From Azolla caroliniana (lineage: Eukaryota; Polypodiophyta), in the NCBI GenBank assembly GCA_043228905.1, contig JBHGNT010000021.1, forward strand, positions 2,480,001-2,544,000: DNA of 64,000 nt, read 5' to 3'. The notes under the pieces were generated by a model, which made no database searches, was not told the origin of the DNA, and saw only the letters and a program-made list of their open reading frames with translations. A program made the position numbers and the translations under genes. This document shows, piece after piece, positions 42,080-54,874 of this stretch; the first letter of the stretch is position 1; each line of letters opens with the position of its first letter.

Positions 42080-43640
42080 TTGTGTTCTCGAAATCTTGAC
42101 AGCACCAAGCGAACATGTTGCTCATGGGTATCAAGATTCGAGGAGTAGATGAGGATGTCATCTAGATAAACCACCATGAATTAGTTGAGATACTCACGGA
42201 AGATATCATTCATCATGTGTTGGAATACGGCAGGGGCGTTGGTTAGCCCAAATGGCATGACACGATAGTCGAACAACCCGTATCGGGTTCGGAACATCGT
42301 ATTCCATTCGTCTTTCAAACGGATATGCACTAGGTTGTAAGCCCCTTGTAGATCAGTTTCGAGAACACTCACCTGCGCCGGAGGCAATCCAAAAGCTCTG
42401 GAATCTAAGATAGTGGGTAGCGATTGTGGATCGTTACCTTGTTAAGTTCTCAGTAGTCGACACATAGACGCAAGGAGCCATCTTTTTTCTTGACGATTAG
42501 GATTGGTGCCCTGGCCAGAGATTTTGAGTGACGAATAAACCCTTTCGTGCAGTTTTCGTCGATGTATGCATGGAGTGCATCCAACTCTGGCTTGGATAAC
42601 CTGTAGATGGGAGCAAAGGGAGGACAAGCACCGTCCTAGATGTCGATTGGACAATCATACAACCGATGCTCTAGTAGTCGATCCGCATTTTGTTTCTCAA
42701 AGACATCAGAAAACTCCCAATAATTTGGAAGAATTGAGTTGAATGTTCGACCGTAGTAGCAGCTTGAGCAAGATGGTCATCCTTAGGCTTCACCTGACCG
42801 GGTGAAGTGCCGATGTTGGGAACAACTTTGAATTTATTGTTAGCTTTGCCCATCCAAGTTGTGAAGTCGAGGGATTGCCTACGCCAATCCACAATGGGAT
42901 TGTGCGTCACTAACCAGGACAATCCTAGAATGACAAGATGCCAAGGGGAAGAAATTAGATCGAATGTGATTGTTTCCCGATGAGATCCCATAATGAGCTC
43001 TAGTGGAATCGTTTCTTCTAGGATGGCACCTGACGGGAGCAGTCATCCGTCAATAACCTCAACCAGAATAGGCTTTGTTTTGATGAACGTAGGGATGCAG
43101 TGTGTATGGCCAAAGAGCACATCCATAAAACATACGTGGCTCCAGAATCAAGTAGGGTGGTGACGCATATCACCCAAGTCCCTATCTAGAAGCTCACCGG
43201 TATCGTAAATCCATTTTGAGATGGCATCTTATGAGTAGAGCGGATCATCTAACTGATGGAGCCCAGTTGCATAGCTCTTACTGCACCTGGGCCCTCTTAT
43301 TTCCCGATATGCGACTACCTTTTCACCGGGCAAGAGGCAGCAAGATGTCTGGACACGCCACAGTAGAAACATAAGTCATTGTCTTGTCGATGTTGTCATT
43401 ATGAACTGGACAACGATCGGGGGCCCACTTTATCCACCTCCATCGGCGTAGGTGAATCAGTGGTTGGGACTTGGTTAGGGACATATGGCAGGGTTGGAGA
43501 TTGAGAGGAAAAAGGCCAAAAAGAAGACGGCCCAGGCCTTATTGCCCGAGTCGTACGCTCCTCTTGACATAGCTCGAAGAATCGGTTATCACAACATACC
43601 TCATGTGTTATAGCTTCGTTCAGCGAGGTTGGCTCTCGAA
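42080..43640 (-). pseudogene. Old Ty3/gypsy relic G7 (gag end, protease, RT)
   Basis: On the minus strand, from right to left: a gag tail (near 43600), a CCHC knuckle CFYCGVSRHLAASC (about 43330-43375), a protease-like tract with LVILGLSWL and HNPIVDW (about 42870-42960), and RT with [27 protein letters not shown] and VVYLDDILIYS (42110-42390). Frames are broken many times. The RT wording ([17 protein letters not shown]) is that of common plant gypsy lineages and differs from G2, H and G4. The rest of the element was lost with everything left of G5. Confidence 0.82.
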
Positions 43641-43668
43641 AATTTAGTAATAAATTTTTTATACTTCA

Positions 43669-43893
43669 CTTTCTTTCATGACTAATCACAATGAGAAAAG
43701 CAATCGAACTGATCCCAAAATACGATTCGAATCTTTCTCAGGTTTACCTACAAAGGATGTCATGATGTAGATCGATCAATTGCACGAATCATATACATTG
43801 CTTTCTTTCATGACTAATCACAACGAGAAAAGCAATCGGATATATCACAAAAATGTGTCCCGAATCTTTCCCAGGTTTACCTACAAAGGATGT
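43669..43893. repeat. Two-copy direct repeat, period about 132 bp
   Basis: 43669-43761 and 43801-43893 share CTTTCTTTCATGACTAATCA and later GGTTTACCTACAAAGGATGT, with scattered substitutions. No coding role is seen. Confidence 0.8.
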
Positions 43894-46263
43894 CTTGACC
43901 ATTCTTGGAATACCACAAGGTCATCATGTGTGGTCCGACGGACGAACGCAAGGCCATCATGGAAGCTCCGCGCGCGCCCTATTTGACAATGTCACGACAA
44001 TCTAGTTCAATAAATAACAAACATGAGACGGACAAATGCAGAGTGGCGGGCATGGAAGAATCTCTTAAATCCCGAATTTTTTTATCGCCAGAACGCAACA
44101 CGAATTAACCAAAATTACTCCTTCGAGATCGTGCAGGCCTAACTATGTTATGTCCCAAGAAATTTGAAGTTAGCTTTTTCTTAAAGACTCCCCTAAGGGC
44201 AGTCCCAAGTGCTTCTTTTTTCTGCACCAATTTATGTAAAGAAACATTGCAGGAAAACCGAAAGCTCAACAAACAATTCACCAGACTTCGCACAGATCAA
44301 ACATTGCAGATTTAGCAGAAAAACTGTCGAGCTAGGTCCCCCCCCCCCACATTGCACCTGCAAGGTTCCGCATTTAACAGAATTACACAAGAAACCTTGC
44401 TTAGATTCCTGTATTAGTAGTATGTCTTCCATCAGCACACAATTAGCCTCAACAATCAGGATTAGAAACCGCAGAATCCACACCGATTAGGGCTTTCCTT
44501 TGGTGATAAACAGCACGTGTATCAGTCCCATACTGTCGCATGCCTGCTCTTTTTCGTTGGCTCACCATACATTCTGATTCCACCACTACTTTTAAACAAC
44601 ATTTTTCCCATCACATCAGGTTGTTGTGATTGGCTCTTACAAAAGCAGAGTGCAACTAAATTCTAGTACTACAAATCTAGTTTTACCACATTCTGGCCAC
44701 ATCCCCATGTTCATATCAGCACATCCCCCATGATTCCTTTTTTACACCCAAAAGTCACAGCCAACCACCGAGTTTCTCACCTGCATGATAGAAGAAATTT
44801 ACTCAGAAAATTCCCTGAAATCTTCATGACATGGTTCCATACCCGTACCGCAGTCTTCCCGGCGGTTCAGCATCCCATTCACATCGGCAAAGCCACACCT
44901 GTGTACACCTTATGAGGGTGTCATCATAGAATGCAACCTACAACTAGGAAAGCATGGAAGAGCCTACATGTTGACTATATCATTGCAGATCAATAGGGAT
45001 GCCATTCCCTTCTTGTTTGCATGGAGTGAGACAGATGGGGATGAAGGTGTCTATATTCATATTGTAATTTGTAAGTGCAATGCTCTCTCAAGATTTTCGT
45101 CAACAACTAAAGAAAAGCTCAATTATCAAGCTATGATCGATAAGGCTTGAGAAATTTTAGTATACATTGATGCACTTAAAGATCCAAGTGTAATCATGAA
45201 AGTCCCAAATTCTATGTTCATCAAATGTGAAACTTGCAATTTCCTTTAGATGTCGATGGCATTAGGGAGAGGTGAAGAAGACGTGGGCAACTTTATGGAC
45301 AATAGATACTAGTAGAACAAGGTGGTAATCAAAAGAACATAGAAGTTCTTGGTGTATGCTTTTCAGCTGAAAGTTAACCGTTTAGAAATGCATAATTAGA
45401 AAGCTACAGGAAATTTACAATGATCTTACAGAAAAAAGAGATTCACAACCTACATTATCATCCCAAAATGTGAAACTAGTTTAGACCACATGTAATGCTA
45501 ATCCAAGGTTCGTAAAGCTTCATGAAACCCCTACCACATAATTATGGCCAGCATGCACAGACACTTTTACAATGCTCTTTATTAGCTCATCATACACTAA
45601 TATGTGCAATGCCAAGTCTCAAATACATGCATGAACTTGTATGTTCGGAGACTACATACAACTCTTCATAGGATCCATAAGGTTGTCCAGTTACTAAGAC
45701 CCTACCTAATACATGTCTCTAAAATGCAAACACGTGCAAGCACGAATGCTTATCCTACATTTAAAAACGACACATTAACACGTGAAGAGTTTGACAAAAC
45801 ATGAACGATGGAAAGAATGAATGAAAATTTTATATTGTTTTGCTCTTAAGTAATCTATACAGTGTTAGATAAAACACGATTTCTGTGTGGATAGGTAGAA
45901 TCAATATGAATCACAATTAAGCATCAGAATTTCAATCTGCATATGCACCCCCCCGCCCCCCCTTTGTCACAATGGATGAAGAGAATAATTTGTATACAAA
46001 AACAGCATTATGTTTTGAGGGCCCTCAAACAATTTTACATCAAAAATTGCTCCCTGGCTTCCAAAAGGAATAGAATACAACTCCACACAGAGATTAGCTA
46101 GCTACTAACATCTGTCATCATCAATGATTCCCTTTTGAGAACCCACCTCATCAGCATATACAACTCTTGAAGAGAGTCATCACAAATCAATCATGATTCA
46201 TATCTTGGATGCATTCCTTGATTCATATGTATATATAACCCAACTTGATAAGGGTCACTTGAC
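43894..46263. other. AT-rich intergenic region, no gene recognised
   Basis: The frames here are short and show no recognisable domain. Poly-C runs occur at about 44338 and 45950. The right end would hold the 3' untranslated region of the homeodomain gene. Confidence 0.6.
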
Positions 46264-49200
46264 TCATGCAACTTTAGACGCACTTGTGGAAGTTCTCTCT
46301 TTCAATTCAGCTACAGGAACATACATCAATACTCCATAATCATCTGGCTTTGCTGTATCTTGCAAGAGTACTTTAAGCCTTTCAATCTTGAATTCTGTCT
46401 CATTTACCATATCCATCGTAGCTAGCCACCACTGCTCTGATGCTTTTTCTTTTGCTTTGGCCTTAGCATCTCTACTCTTCAATTCTTCTTCTTCTTTACC
46501 AATGAGTTTAGATGAACGTCTGCCCCTAGCTCTGGACCTTTGTACCAAGCCTTTCCTCAAAGCTACAGCTCGAACATTCCGGAACCAAACATGCACCTGG
46601 AAGTCCATGAATTTTTGTTATTATGTATCACAACAAACAAAGAAATTCCACAAGGGTGCTCAACCTAATCAAACTCTGATGGAATCTATTCAAGCCCTGA
46701 GATTTTCCAAATACTATCAAGGAGAATGTGAGGTCATTTTGTTCCATTTCAGATTATTTAAGGACATATAACCAAGGTTAGCCATCAGAATACATACATA
46801 TGGATTGTTACATCACTATATAGTGATCAGCCTCCTCCGCATATGGCTCAACCATGTTCATTGAGGATATCAAGATTTGAAATTTTCACAACTAATACTG
46901 GCAAGCATTTTTATAGCTAATCTTTGGGACTGAAACGTCGAGCATTTTGCAGCCTGTATCATACTACAATGTAGAAGTGTTTGTTCCTTATCACCCAGAA
47001 ATTGTATCCAACCCATGAAACTCATCACGATTCCTTCTATGTCTTTCTGATCAATTCTCTCATCATTTTTGGGGTCTGCAATTCTAAAGCATTACAGCCT
47101 ACAGGCATATTAATAAAGAAGAATTAACTTTCAACCGATTTAAAAAGTATATTAAGGTTTTTTAATTGAGTGCTATGAGTGGTCTATAGGTTATAATTCT
47201 AAGCTGGCTTCATATGACTGTTACAGCTGTATTTGAGCAAGCACACTGATAAAGGAAATGTTAACTTGAAGGAGGATTGGATCCTAGAAGGAGAATCACT
47301 CCATGTAGTTAGCATGAAAGGCTAAGATATAGATACAGCAACCAAATGTGCCATTTGGAGAAATACAGAAATAAAGATGTATTAATGTTTATTGAAAGGA
47401 CAAAATGATCTATGAGACCAGATCATTCTTCAAAAAAGTTCAATGTAAACATTAACTCATTTACGGAGAACTTAAACAGGAGATGAGATGCAATCATTCT
47501 CGTTTTAAATTCGTTTAGCTCAGAAGCACAAGAAATCATGCAGGTTTGAGATATTGGACAGTAAACAGAAAGTCAGCTTCATAAATAGCCAGTGTTCCAT
47601 TTAATAGAGCAACTCCACCTCACAATATCCACAATATGAATATGAATACTAAAAAACATGTCAAAGGACACATTCAAGAAACTAAAATTCTTTATCATCC
47701 CAAGCACCCTTTTCTATTGTAATAGAAAACCCCGTATGGAAGAGACACTATAAGGCTCTAATGAAGGATGCCTTTCTCCGCCTATATTGGTTTCAGTTAC
47801 TACTTTAATGTTTGCATAAAGTACAAAGGGCAAGGCTCTAGTGAAGGATGCCTTTCTCCGCCTATATTGCTTTCAGTTACTACTTTAATGTTTACATAAA
47901 GTACAAAGGGCATCTCCTAATACATGCATTTCGTCAAAATAAGGATCAATAACTATTAAAACATTCACATTACAATAATCCTAAAGGTGCATGGAGCATG
48001 TACGTATTTAATCAAACTCTCACTTTTCGAAATGAAAGGCCAAGTTGCTTTGACAAACCCTCCTTGAAAGCTCTCGAGGGAAGTGGGTTCTCCTTGAATA
48101 CTTCCCGAAGCTTCTGAAACCACAAACAACATTTACATGAACCTGATTTCAATATCAATGAGAATAGAAACACAATACCTGCTAAGAAAAATCTACCAAA
48201 AACAGTTTCTCCATTTCTCTCTTCAGAAACACCTACAATTTTCAAGTGCAAGGATCTGTGTGTGACCTGAGAAAAGTATTTTTCCTACAAATTGAAAAAG
48301 TTATCAATTGAATTCACACTACAAAATGTTAGCGAGCAGTTTCGGCTTTGCTCCTGAGAAATAAATCTCCATGATTGAAAAGATTAATCCATTGGGGAGT
48401 GTTTCCTTTCCCATTGACAGTATCACACGCTTATTGACTTCACTCATGATTTTACCCACATTTGGCTATCTTGAGCATATGGATCAATGTGTATTTCATA
48501 AGCATTCATGAAGTTAGCAATGACTGCAACCTACAAATTGTTAGAGAACAGTTTCAATTTTGTTCCCCACAAAATTTCTCCACAAATGAAAATATTAGGG
48601 TTATTTGTACTTGATGAATCTAACAATTAAAACTTATGCTCAACACCCAAGTCCCATATATATCTAAAACATAAACTGTGGTATCTAATGAAATTCTAAG
48701 ATAGATTGCAAGAGGCCCCAGGGCATACACCTTCACAGCTGACATGCTTATTGATTAAATCCTATTAGTTTTCAATCAACAGGAAGCCCCAGCATGTCCA
48801 CATGTTCAATTCAATGATCATGAAGTAAACTAATACTAAATTGAATATCTGATTTCTTATGTCTCATCTTGATTAGACAGAGCTAAATGATAGATGGCAA
48901 CTATATTTTCATGGTTCACAGAGTTTCTACAGATAAGTCATGTTTCCTCTGCTTGCTTGTGACAACAGACACTCAAAGTGGATTCACTAACACATGTATA
49001 AGTGTGTATTCCTATCCCGAGGCTTTTCTGGCATCTCTTATTTGAGATTGACATAAGTTACATTTTCTTTCTTGATAAGTTGACGGCTGTAATACGTCAT
49101 ACTTCACCACACGGAATAAAACAGGATTTATTCTAGCTGCAAAAATAGAACATTACCTTCAAAAAGGGTTGCAATATCTAGACCAAAATAGAAGTCACAT

Positions 49201-52200
49201 ACCTCAACAACATCAGGTGGTAAGCACACACGACCCGATTTGCTCTCATGGCCATTAGACACCCCTCTTGCTTTGACCTCCTTGTTTGACTCATTATAAG
49301 AGGATTGCCCTCTATGCCTTACTTTCCTCGTGCGTTTGCTTGGTCCCCATTCTTCGTCCTCACTAGCTTCCTCTGGAAATGAACTCTTTCCAAACATTTC
49401 CTTGAAATTCACATTAACCGAAGTTTTCCAAAGAATCAGGCAAGTGTCATGTCGACTAAGTATCCATTGAGAATAAACGAAAATTGATGTTCAAATAAGA
49501 TAATATATCAACCAATCATTAGCCTATCAGAATCTTATCTTTTTTTACAAATTAGTTTTTACTATGTCGCAATCAAATAATTACAAAAAAAAAGTATAAG
49601 ATAGTTCTTGTGCTTCAAGAAATTTCACAACAAAAGAAATATTTTTCAGCAAATTAGACATTATCTTTAAATTTTGTTGATTTTGCCGACATTTACTCCT
49701 CACATGGACTGGCTGCATAGGCTCCAGGCATCAGCTCACCTCCACATCTATGTCTTCTGCTGTTTATGTCCAGCTTTCATGTAATTTTACAACTATTATA
49801 GATGAAGTATCTCCATGACGACAGTGAGAGGAGAGAATCCATATAAAAGAAACCATGGCGGGAGTGTGTATTATGATGAAATGTCACAAAGAAACAAAAT
49901 TTTTAAAAACGAGAATATTACCCATCCAGCAGTAGCCATTGAGGCTCTCTCTTTTCTATACTCTTTTGAGCCATTTCTCAAAGCCCATTCATAAGGTTTC
50001 TCACCTTCTCACAGGATGCTCATGGCATTGTACACTTTTCTCTTGGTTTATACAAGACTCTTTCTCTTTTATGCATTATGACTCATTTCTTACTTACATC
50101 GTTATTCTGTCATGGTATCAGAGCTTCAGATCTCTCTACTAGAGTTTACATTAATTCCTATTATTTGAGTTCATCCCTGTAGCCTTTTCACTCCTTTCCA
50201 GGATGTGCATTATTCACTCACCACTCAATCTTGTTTTCCGAGAGTACAAAGCTCTTAAAGAGAACTTTATTGACTCAACACATGGCACCAAGCTCCTCAG
50301 CATTAGTTTCACCATCTATCCAGAAACTTTAAAGTTGAATGGATCCAAATATGAAATATGGAGGTCAAAATTTCAGAAATTTGCATCTATAAAGAGGTGC
50401 AACATGGCTAAAAAAATTGCTGATAAAGCATTGATGCCCTATAGAAGATGAGTTGTTCAAATGCATTTATGTTTTGAGCTGGTGCTGCATACCTTCCAAG
50501 TGCACTATAAGTGACTATCGATGATAATCTAGGAGATTCAGCAGGCACTGGTGCAGTAGGCAGTAAAAATGAATCAGAATGCTCTCATGATAGCATTATT
50601 CAAATATGTTGTGTATAGTCAAAACACTTTCGAAGTATGAAAACGCAACCATGATCAGAGCCCTCAATTGATTAGAAATGATCTCTCAACCCCTACTGAT
50701 CAAGGGACATTCCAACTACCAAGCTTTCTTGCACTGTGGATGATGCTCTTGTTATGTTAAGCCATAATAACACGCATAACAAGCAATCTCATTCTAATTT
50801 TAAAACTAGGAAGGATGCAGAGTGACATTATGTCATAAGAAAGACACTTCTATTCAGAATGTCGGAAGAAGCGAAAGGTGGATGCAGAGGACTGATATAT
50901 CTTTGAGGGAGGTCAATCTGCAGAAGACCTTGTATGGTTTTAAACCACCATCTTGGACTTTATATCAAAAATCAAATTATTATCTCCACAACTCGGAAGC
51001 AGGGTTTGCAGCGTACAATGGCAAATTATTGTTGTATTTGTGGATAATCTCATTTTTACATGGTCATGGAGGATCCAGTATATCACGCATTTTCAATGCA
51101 AACCCACTTTAACATGACCAACCTCAGGCTTCTCTATTCATTTCAGAGTTCAGAAATCCACCGAACATCAGAAGGGGATCTTTTTTTCACAGGAGTATGT
51201 TCCTGAGATTAAGCAACATTTCCAGATGATTGGGTATCGCCCAACCCTCCCATTAAAGAAGCCTGGTGTGATCCTTTCAATGCAAGACACATCTCAAAAG
51301 GTCAACCACGTGAGTTACAGTAGTATCACCAGTTGCCTTGTGGCTTAACTATCCTCATCCTAACATATTCGCCGCCATCAACATGTTAAGATCTTTCTGT
51401 TTTAAGCCTTGTCAAATTCACTGGCACGCTGCAAAGTATGCCTTGCAGTGCATCTCGAGTACATCTTCACATGGGACCTTCTATCACCATGGCACAAGAT
51501 CGGTCTTAGATGGCATGATTCTGATTTTTCAGGGAACCCAGACACCCATCAATCAACTACATGTGTTGTCTTCAGCTTGGGTTTCAGTCCCATATAATGG
51601 AGCAGTATGCAACAAGCATAGTTTCAGTCTCCTGAATTTATTGCTACTCTTCTTCACTGTGATAACCCATCTCTTGGAACCTTTTCTTTCACACCCACAC
51701 CAAATATATTCAAGTATCACACCATTGCATTCATGCGCAAGTCATCACTGGAAATCTGCGACCCGAGTATGATCCACCTACAACAGCGGATATCTTCACC
51801 ATAGGTGAGTTTAGTGGTTCAATTACAAACTATAGCTCATTGGATTACCCCTAGTGCTGAGGGGTTATGGGCATTTAAAGCCCAGAAGTTAGTCGCTATA
51901 ACAGCCAGCTAATTAGTGGCATTAGTTGCTAGCAGGTTAGTTGGTTATGGAGTTACATAGGGACTTAATTACTTGTCCTAATTTGAGGAGTTCTGTGGCC
52001 ACCAGAGTGTACCCATTTATGAAGACCTGTAACCAGCCAACTAGTCTAAGTTGGAACCTGTATAAAGGATGCTTCCCTACTTATTTTATTGTTTAACTTT
52101 CAGCTGTCTAGCCTTGTTTCTCTCAGTTTATTATAAGGCTCATTTTTTTTATGTTGTTTATCTCCTTGCTTCTGCAGTCATGCAACTTTCCAAGACTGCT

Positions 52201-54604
52201 TCATCCAGCATTCTCATCAGAAGGTCTAATGGAGAACCACTACATATGTCATCATCTATTCTAGTACGAAATCAGTGGAAATATTGTTGCGCCTTTAGGA
52301 ATTGAACCTGTCTTTAGAGTGAAGGGATGCATTGATGAGGGAGATGTACACAAAATCAAACAAATGCGTTTAAATTTTATTAAGAGTGCAGCACATATTC
52401 AGTATGATTATGGAGGCATCTGATTAACATGTACCACCAAAAAGTCCACAATATGGAGCAAGGACAATATTAGTTATGCCACAATACAATTTTGCTGGAA
52501 ATGGAAAGGGATAAACATGTATGTACTGACTTACATCATGTAGCTTCTTATAGTCTACTTCTTTCCTCTGTCTCTTTTCATTGATCACCACACCATCTTC
52601 GTCTATCAAAGCACATTCGTCTTCAATGTTCTTCACATCAGGCTCATCAAACTCATTAAAACCATTTTCCATAATTCCTGCCAGTTCCTCTAGAAGTGAG
52701 CCTTTGGAGTATTCCTCATCATTTGATTCAGAATTAGAATCAGAATCCTCCTCCCTTTCAACACTTGGATCAGATGCTGACTCATTCCCAGAACCATCAA
52801 GTCCTATGTTGGCACCCTTATCTCTGTGGCAATTAGCTTCACCTGGGTTATAATCTTCATCTTCTGAATCCTCGGAAGGCAATAGTTCATCTACAGCATC
52901 CTGTTTCCGATCACCACTTGCAAAAGCTGCAGCTTCAGCAAAAATGTTCTGAACAAAATTGAGGAATTAAACATTTTTAATTCAAAATGTATAAGCATAC
53001 TTCAAGTTGAATATTTAATATATGTACCTGCCAATGATCATCCAACGAGTAGGAGGTTCCCAAATAAGCATTAACAACATCTAAGCATTCCATCTTGCAT
53101 TCACATACAGGACAAAGCCAACCTTCATCTTCTGGTGGGACTGTAAAAATGTGTCCTGACATTTACGAATACATCCTTGACACAACAAAGACATAGAATA
53201 TACAACAAGATACACTATGAAAACTCACTATTATCTGTTTCTAAGGGAGGCACAAGGCACATTTGGTGGAATGCCCGATCACAAAACCCATCACACAATA
53301 TGATATCATTATTCTCTCCAGAATCCTGGAATTTACACTTGGCACAAAATATCTGCAGCACAAGCATTGGTAACCATATTCATATATCTTAGGGAAAGTC
53401 ATAAATAAATACAATAGACAAGCATTTCATAAATACATGTGTCATTGAAAATCATGTAATTGAAAGTACACAAATAACTTGCATATATGAATGCAAAGTG
53501 CACAATCATGTCTATATTGCAACGTGTTCAGTACTATTGAAACAGAAAACACACAAATGACATTGGCATTACTAGGCCTTCACGCATGTTATGATATATG
53601 GAAGTTTTGCATGGCTGATTCACTTTTGATAGCCAATGTGCCTATTAGATAAGTTGGTTCGGTTCAGTATTTGGTTTAGTGTCAAGTATCTATGAGCAGC
53701 ACATGATGTGAATAGCATAAATAAACAAGACTTACATCTCCATGATGGATTTGGCCATCTGAATCAAAGACATGTTCTTTCATTGTGCCTTGCAACCCCA
53801 AAGAATCAAGTTGTTGTATTGCATCACGTATTCCAAGTTGAAATTGTAAAATCTGAGCCTTGGCTCTTTGTAACTCCCTCTCTGGCCTTATCTTTTCACG
53901 GCTGCCAACACCATGTAAGATGTGAACATTAGTAAAATGTATGGAAACACCAGTGTAAAATAGATGTTTTGTTTGAAATCAATTAACCTTTGGCCTTTCC
54001 ATCCTTCTGCAGAGTATGCATCAATGTAATTCTGTTCTAAGTTCACACGAGTGAGAAGATATTTCACCCTTCTTTTGATCCTAGCCATGTTATTACAAAT
54101 GTTATCCTCGCAGGTAGACTCAGCTGCATTACTATTTTTCTGTTTGCGCTGACGCTTTCTTGGGGGTCTTTGAGGATCCGTTCTCTTTGGTTCAGATTTG
54201 CAAACCTCAGATTGTCCCTGAGACCCAAGTAATCTTGCCATTTTATGTGCAGAGCTCTTTGATGCTGAGCTTTTCCTTCCATATCTTCCTTGATTAAGGC
54301 TATTCTTTGCAAATTTTGAACTCTCTTGCAAAGTTCTAGACTGATCAGCTCGTTTTCTAACATGCCCTTTTGACGCATCTGAATGGATGATTTTAGATGA
54401 TTTTGTCTTTGACCTTTTCCTTAGAGTTCCTGTATTTGAAAGTATACTAGAGGTATGATTTTTTCCTTCTCTTTGTCCCTTTCTTAACTGATGCTTTGAA
54501 ATTATGGAAGCGATTACTTCAGCTTGAGATTGATCTGAAGCTCTTCCTGAAGCCTCACCGTGTGAAAAGCTCAGTGTCGTCCTTGATTTCCGGCTTTTTT
54601 TCAT
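46264..54604 (-). CDS. HAT3.1: PHD-finger homeodomain protein, HAT3.1-like (8 coding exons)
   Basis: Exons on the minus strand: 54604-53988, 53901-53736, 53352-53229, 53140-53028, 52948-52535, 49400-49203, 48113-48024 and 46596-46264. All junctions are GT-AG and phases agree, giving 684 codons plus TGA. The N-terminus is basic and Ser/Lys-rich. Then come [20 protein letters not shown] and [16 protein letters not shown], typical of HAT3.1/PRH proteins. The PHD finger (C4HC3) spans exons 3-4: [28 protein letters not shown]. Exon 5 is acidic ([13 protein letters not shown]) and ends [14 protein letters not shown]. The homeodomain is built from exons 6-8 ([20 protein letters not shown], then VWFRNVRA with the helix-3 WFxN). 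A nuclear chromatin-associated regulator is expected from the family. More 5' exons are possible. Confidence 0.9.
47752..47911. repeat. 80-bp tandem duplication in intron 7 of the homeodomain gene
   Basis: Units 47752-47831 and 47832-47911 differ at about three bases (for example CTCTAATGAAGG against CTCTAGTGAAGG). They abut exactly. Confidence 0.93.
50114..51780 (+). mobile_element. Degraded Ty1/copia relic in intron 5 of the homeodomain gene
   Basis: It begins at a copia PBS (TGGTATCAGAGC, 50114-50125). A gag-like segment reads [16 protein letters not shown] (about 50330-50380), an RT-like segment reads [20 protein letters not shown] (about 50920-50980), and an RNase H-like segment reads [19 protein letters not shown] then [14 protein letters not shown] (about 51420-51560). 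Many stops and frameshifts. It lies opposite to the host gene. Flanking LTRs cannot be defined with confidence. Confidence 0.75.
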
Positions 54605-54874
54605 CTCTTTTGACTCATCTGTCTTCTTATTTGAACAATAATTCTATCTGCAATCAATGACGAAGGATTCCTCAAGAAGTGGATTCATCATCAATCCATG
54701 AATGCAAGTATTCTTTTCAACAAGAGTTCACATTTTATCAAATTATTACACCATAGGATTCTTCAAGGAGCTTCTTGAACAAGTTTTCACGGGTCTGTAC
54801 ACGTGAATCACTCTTCAAGGATCTTCATCACCAAACAATGGAAGTGATCCACCAGATGCATCAACATAATGAGT

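Noticed and set aside
52581-52853. 90-codon plus-strand Ser-rich frame
   Set aside because: It is the antisense of exon 5 of the homeodomain gene, which has strong splice and domain support.
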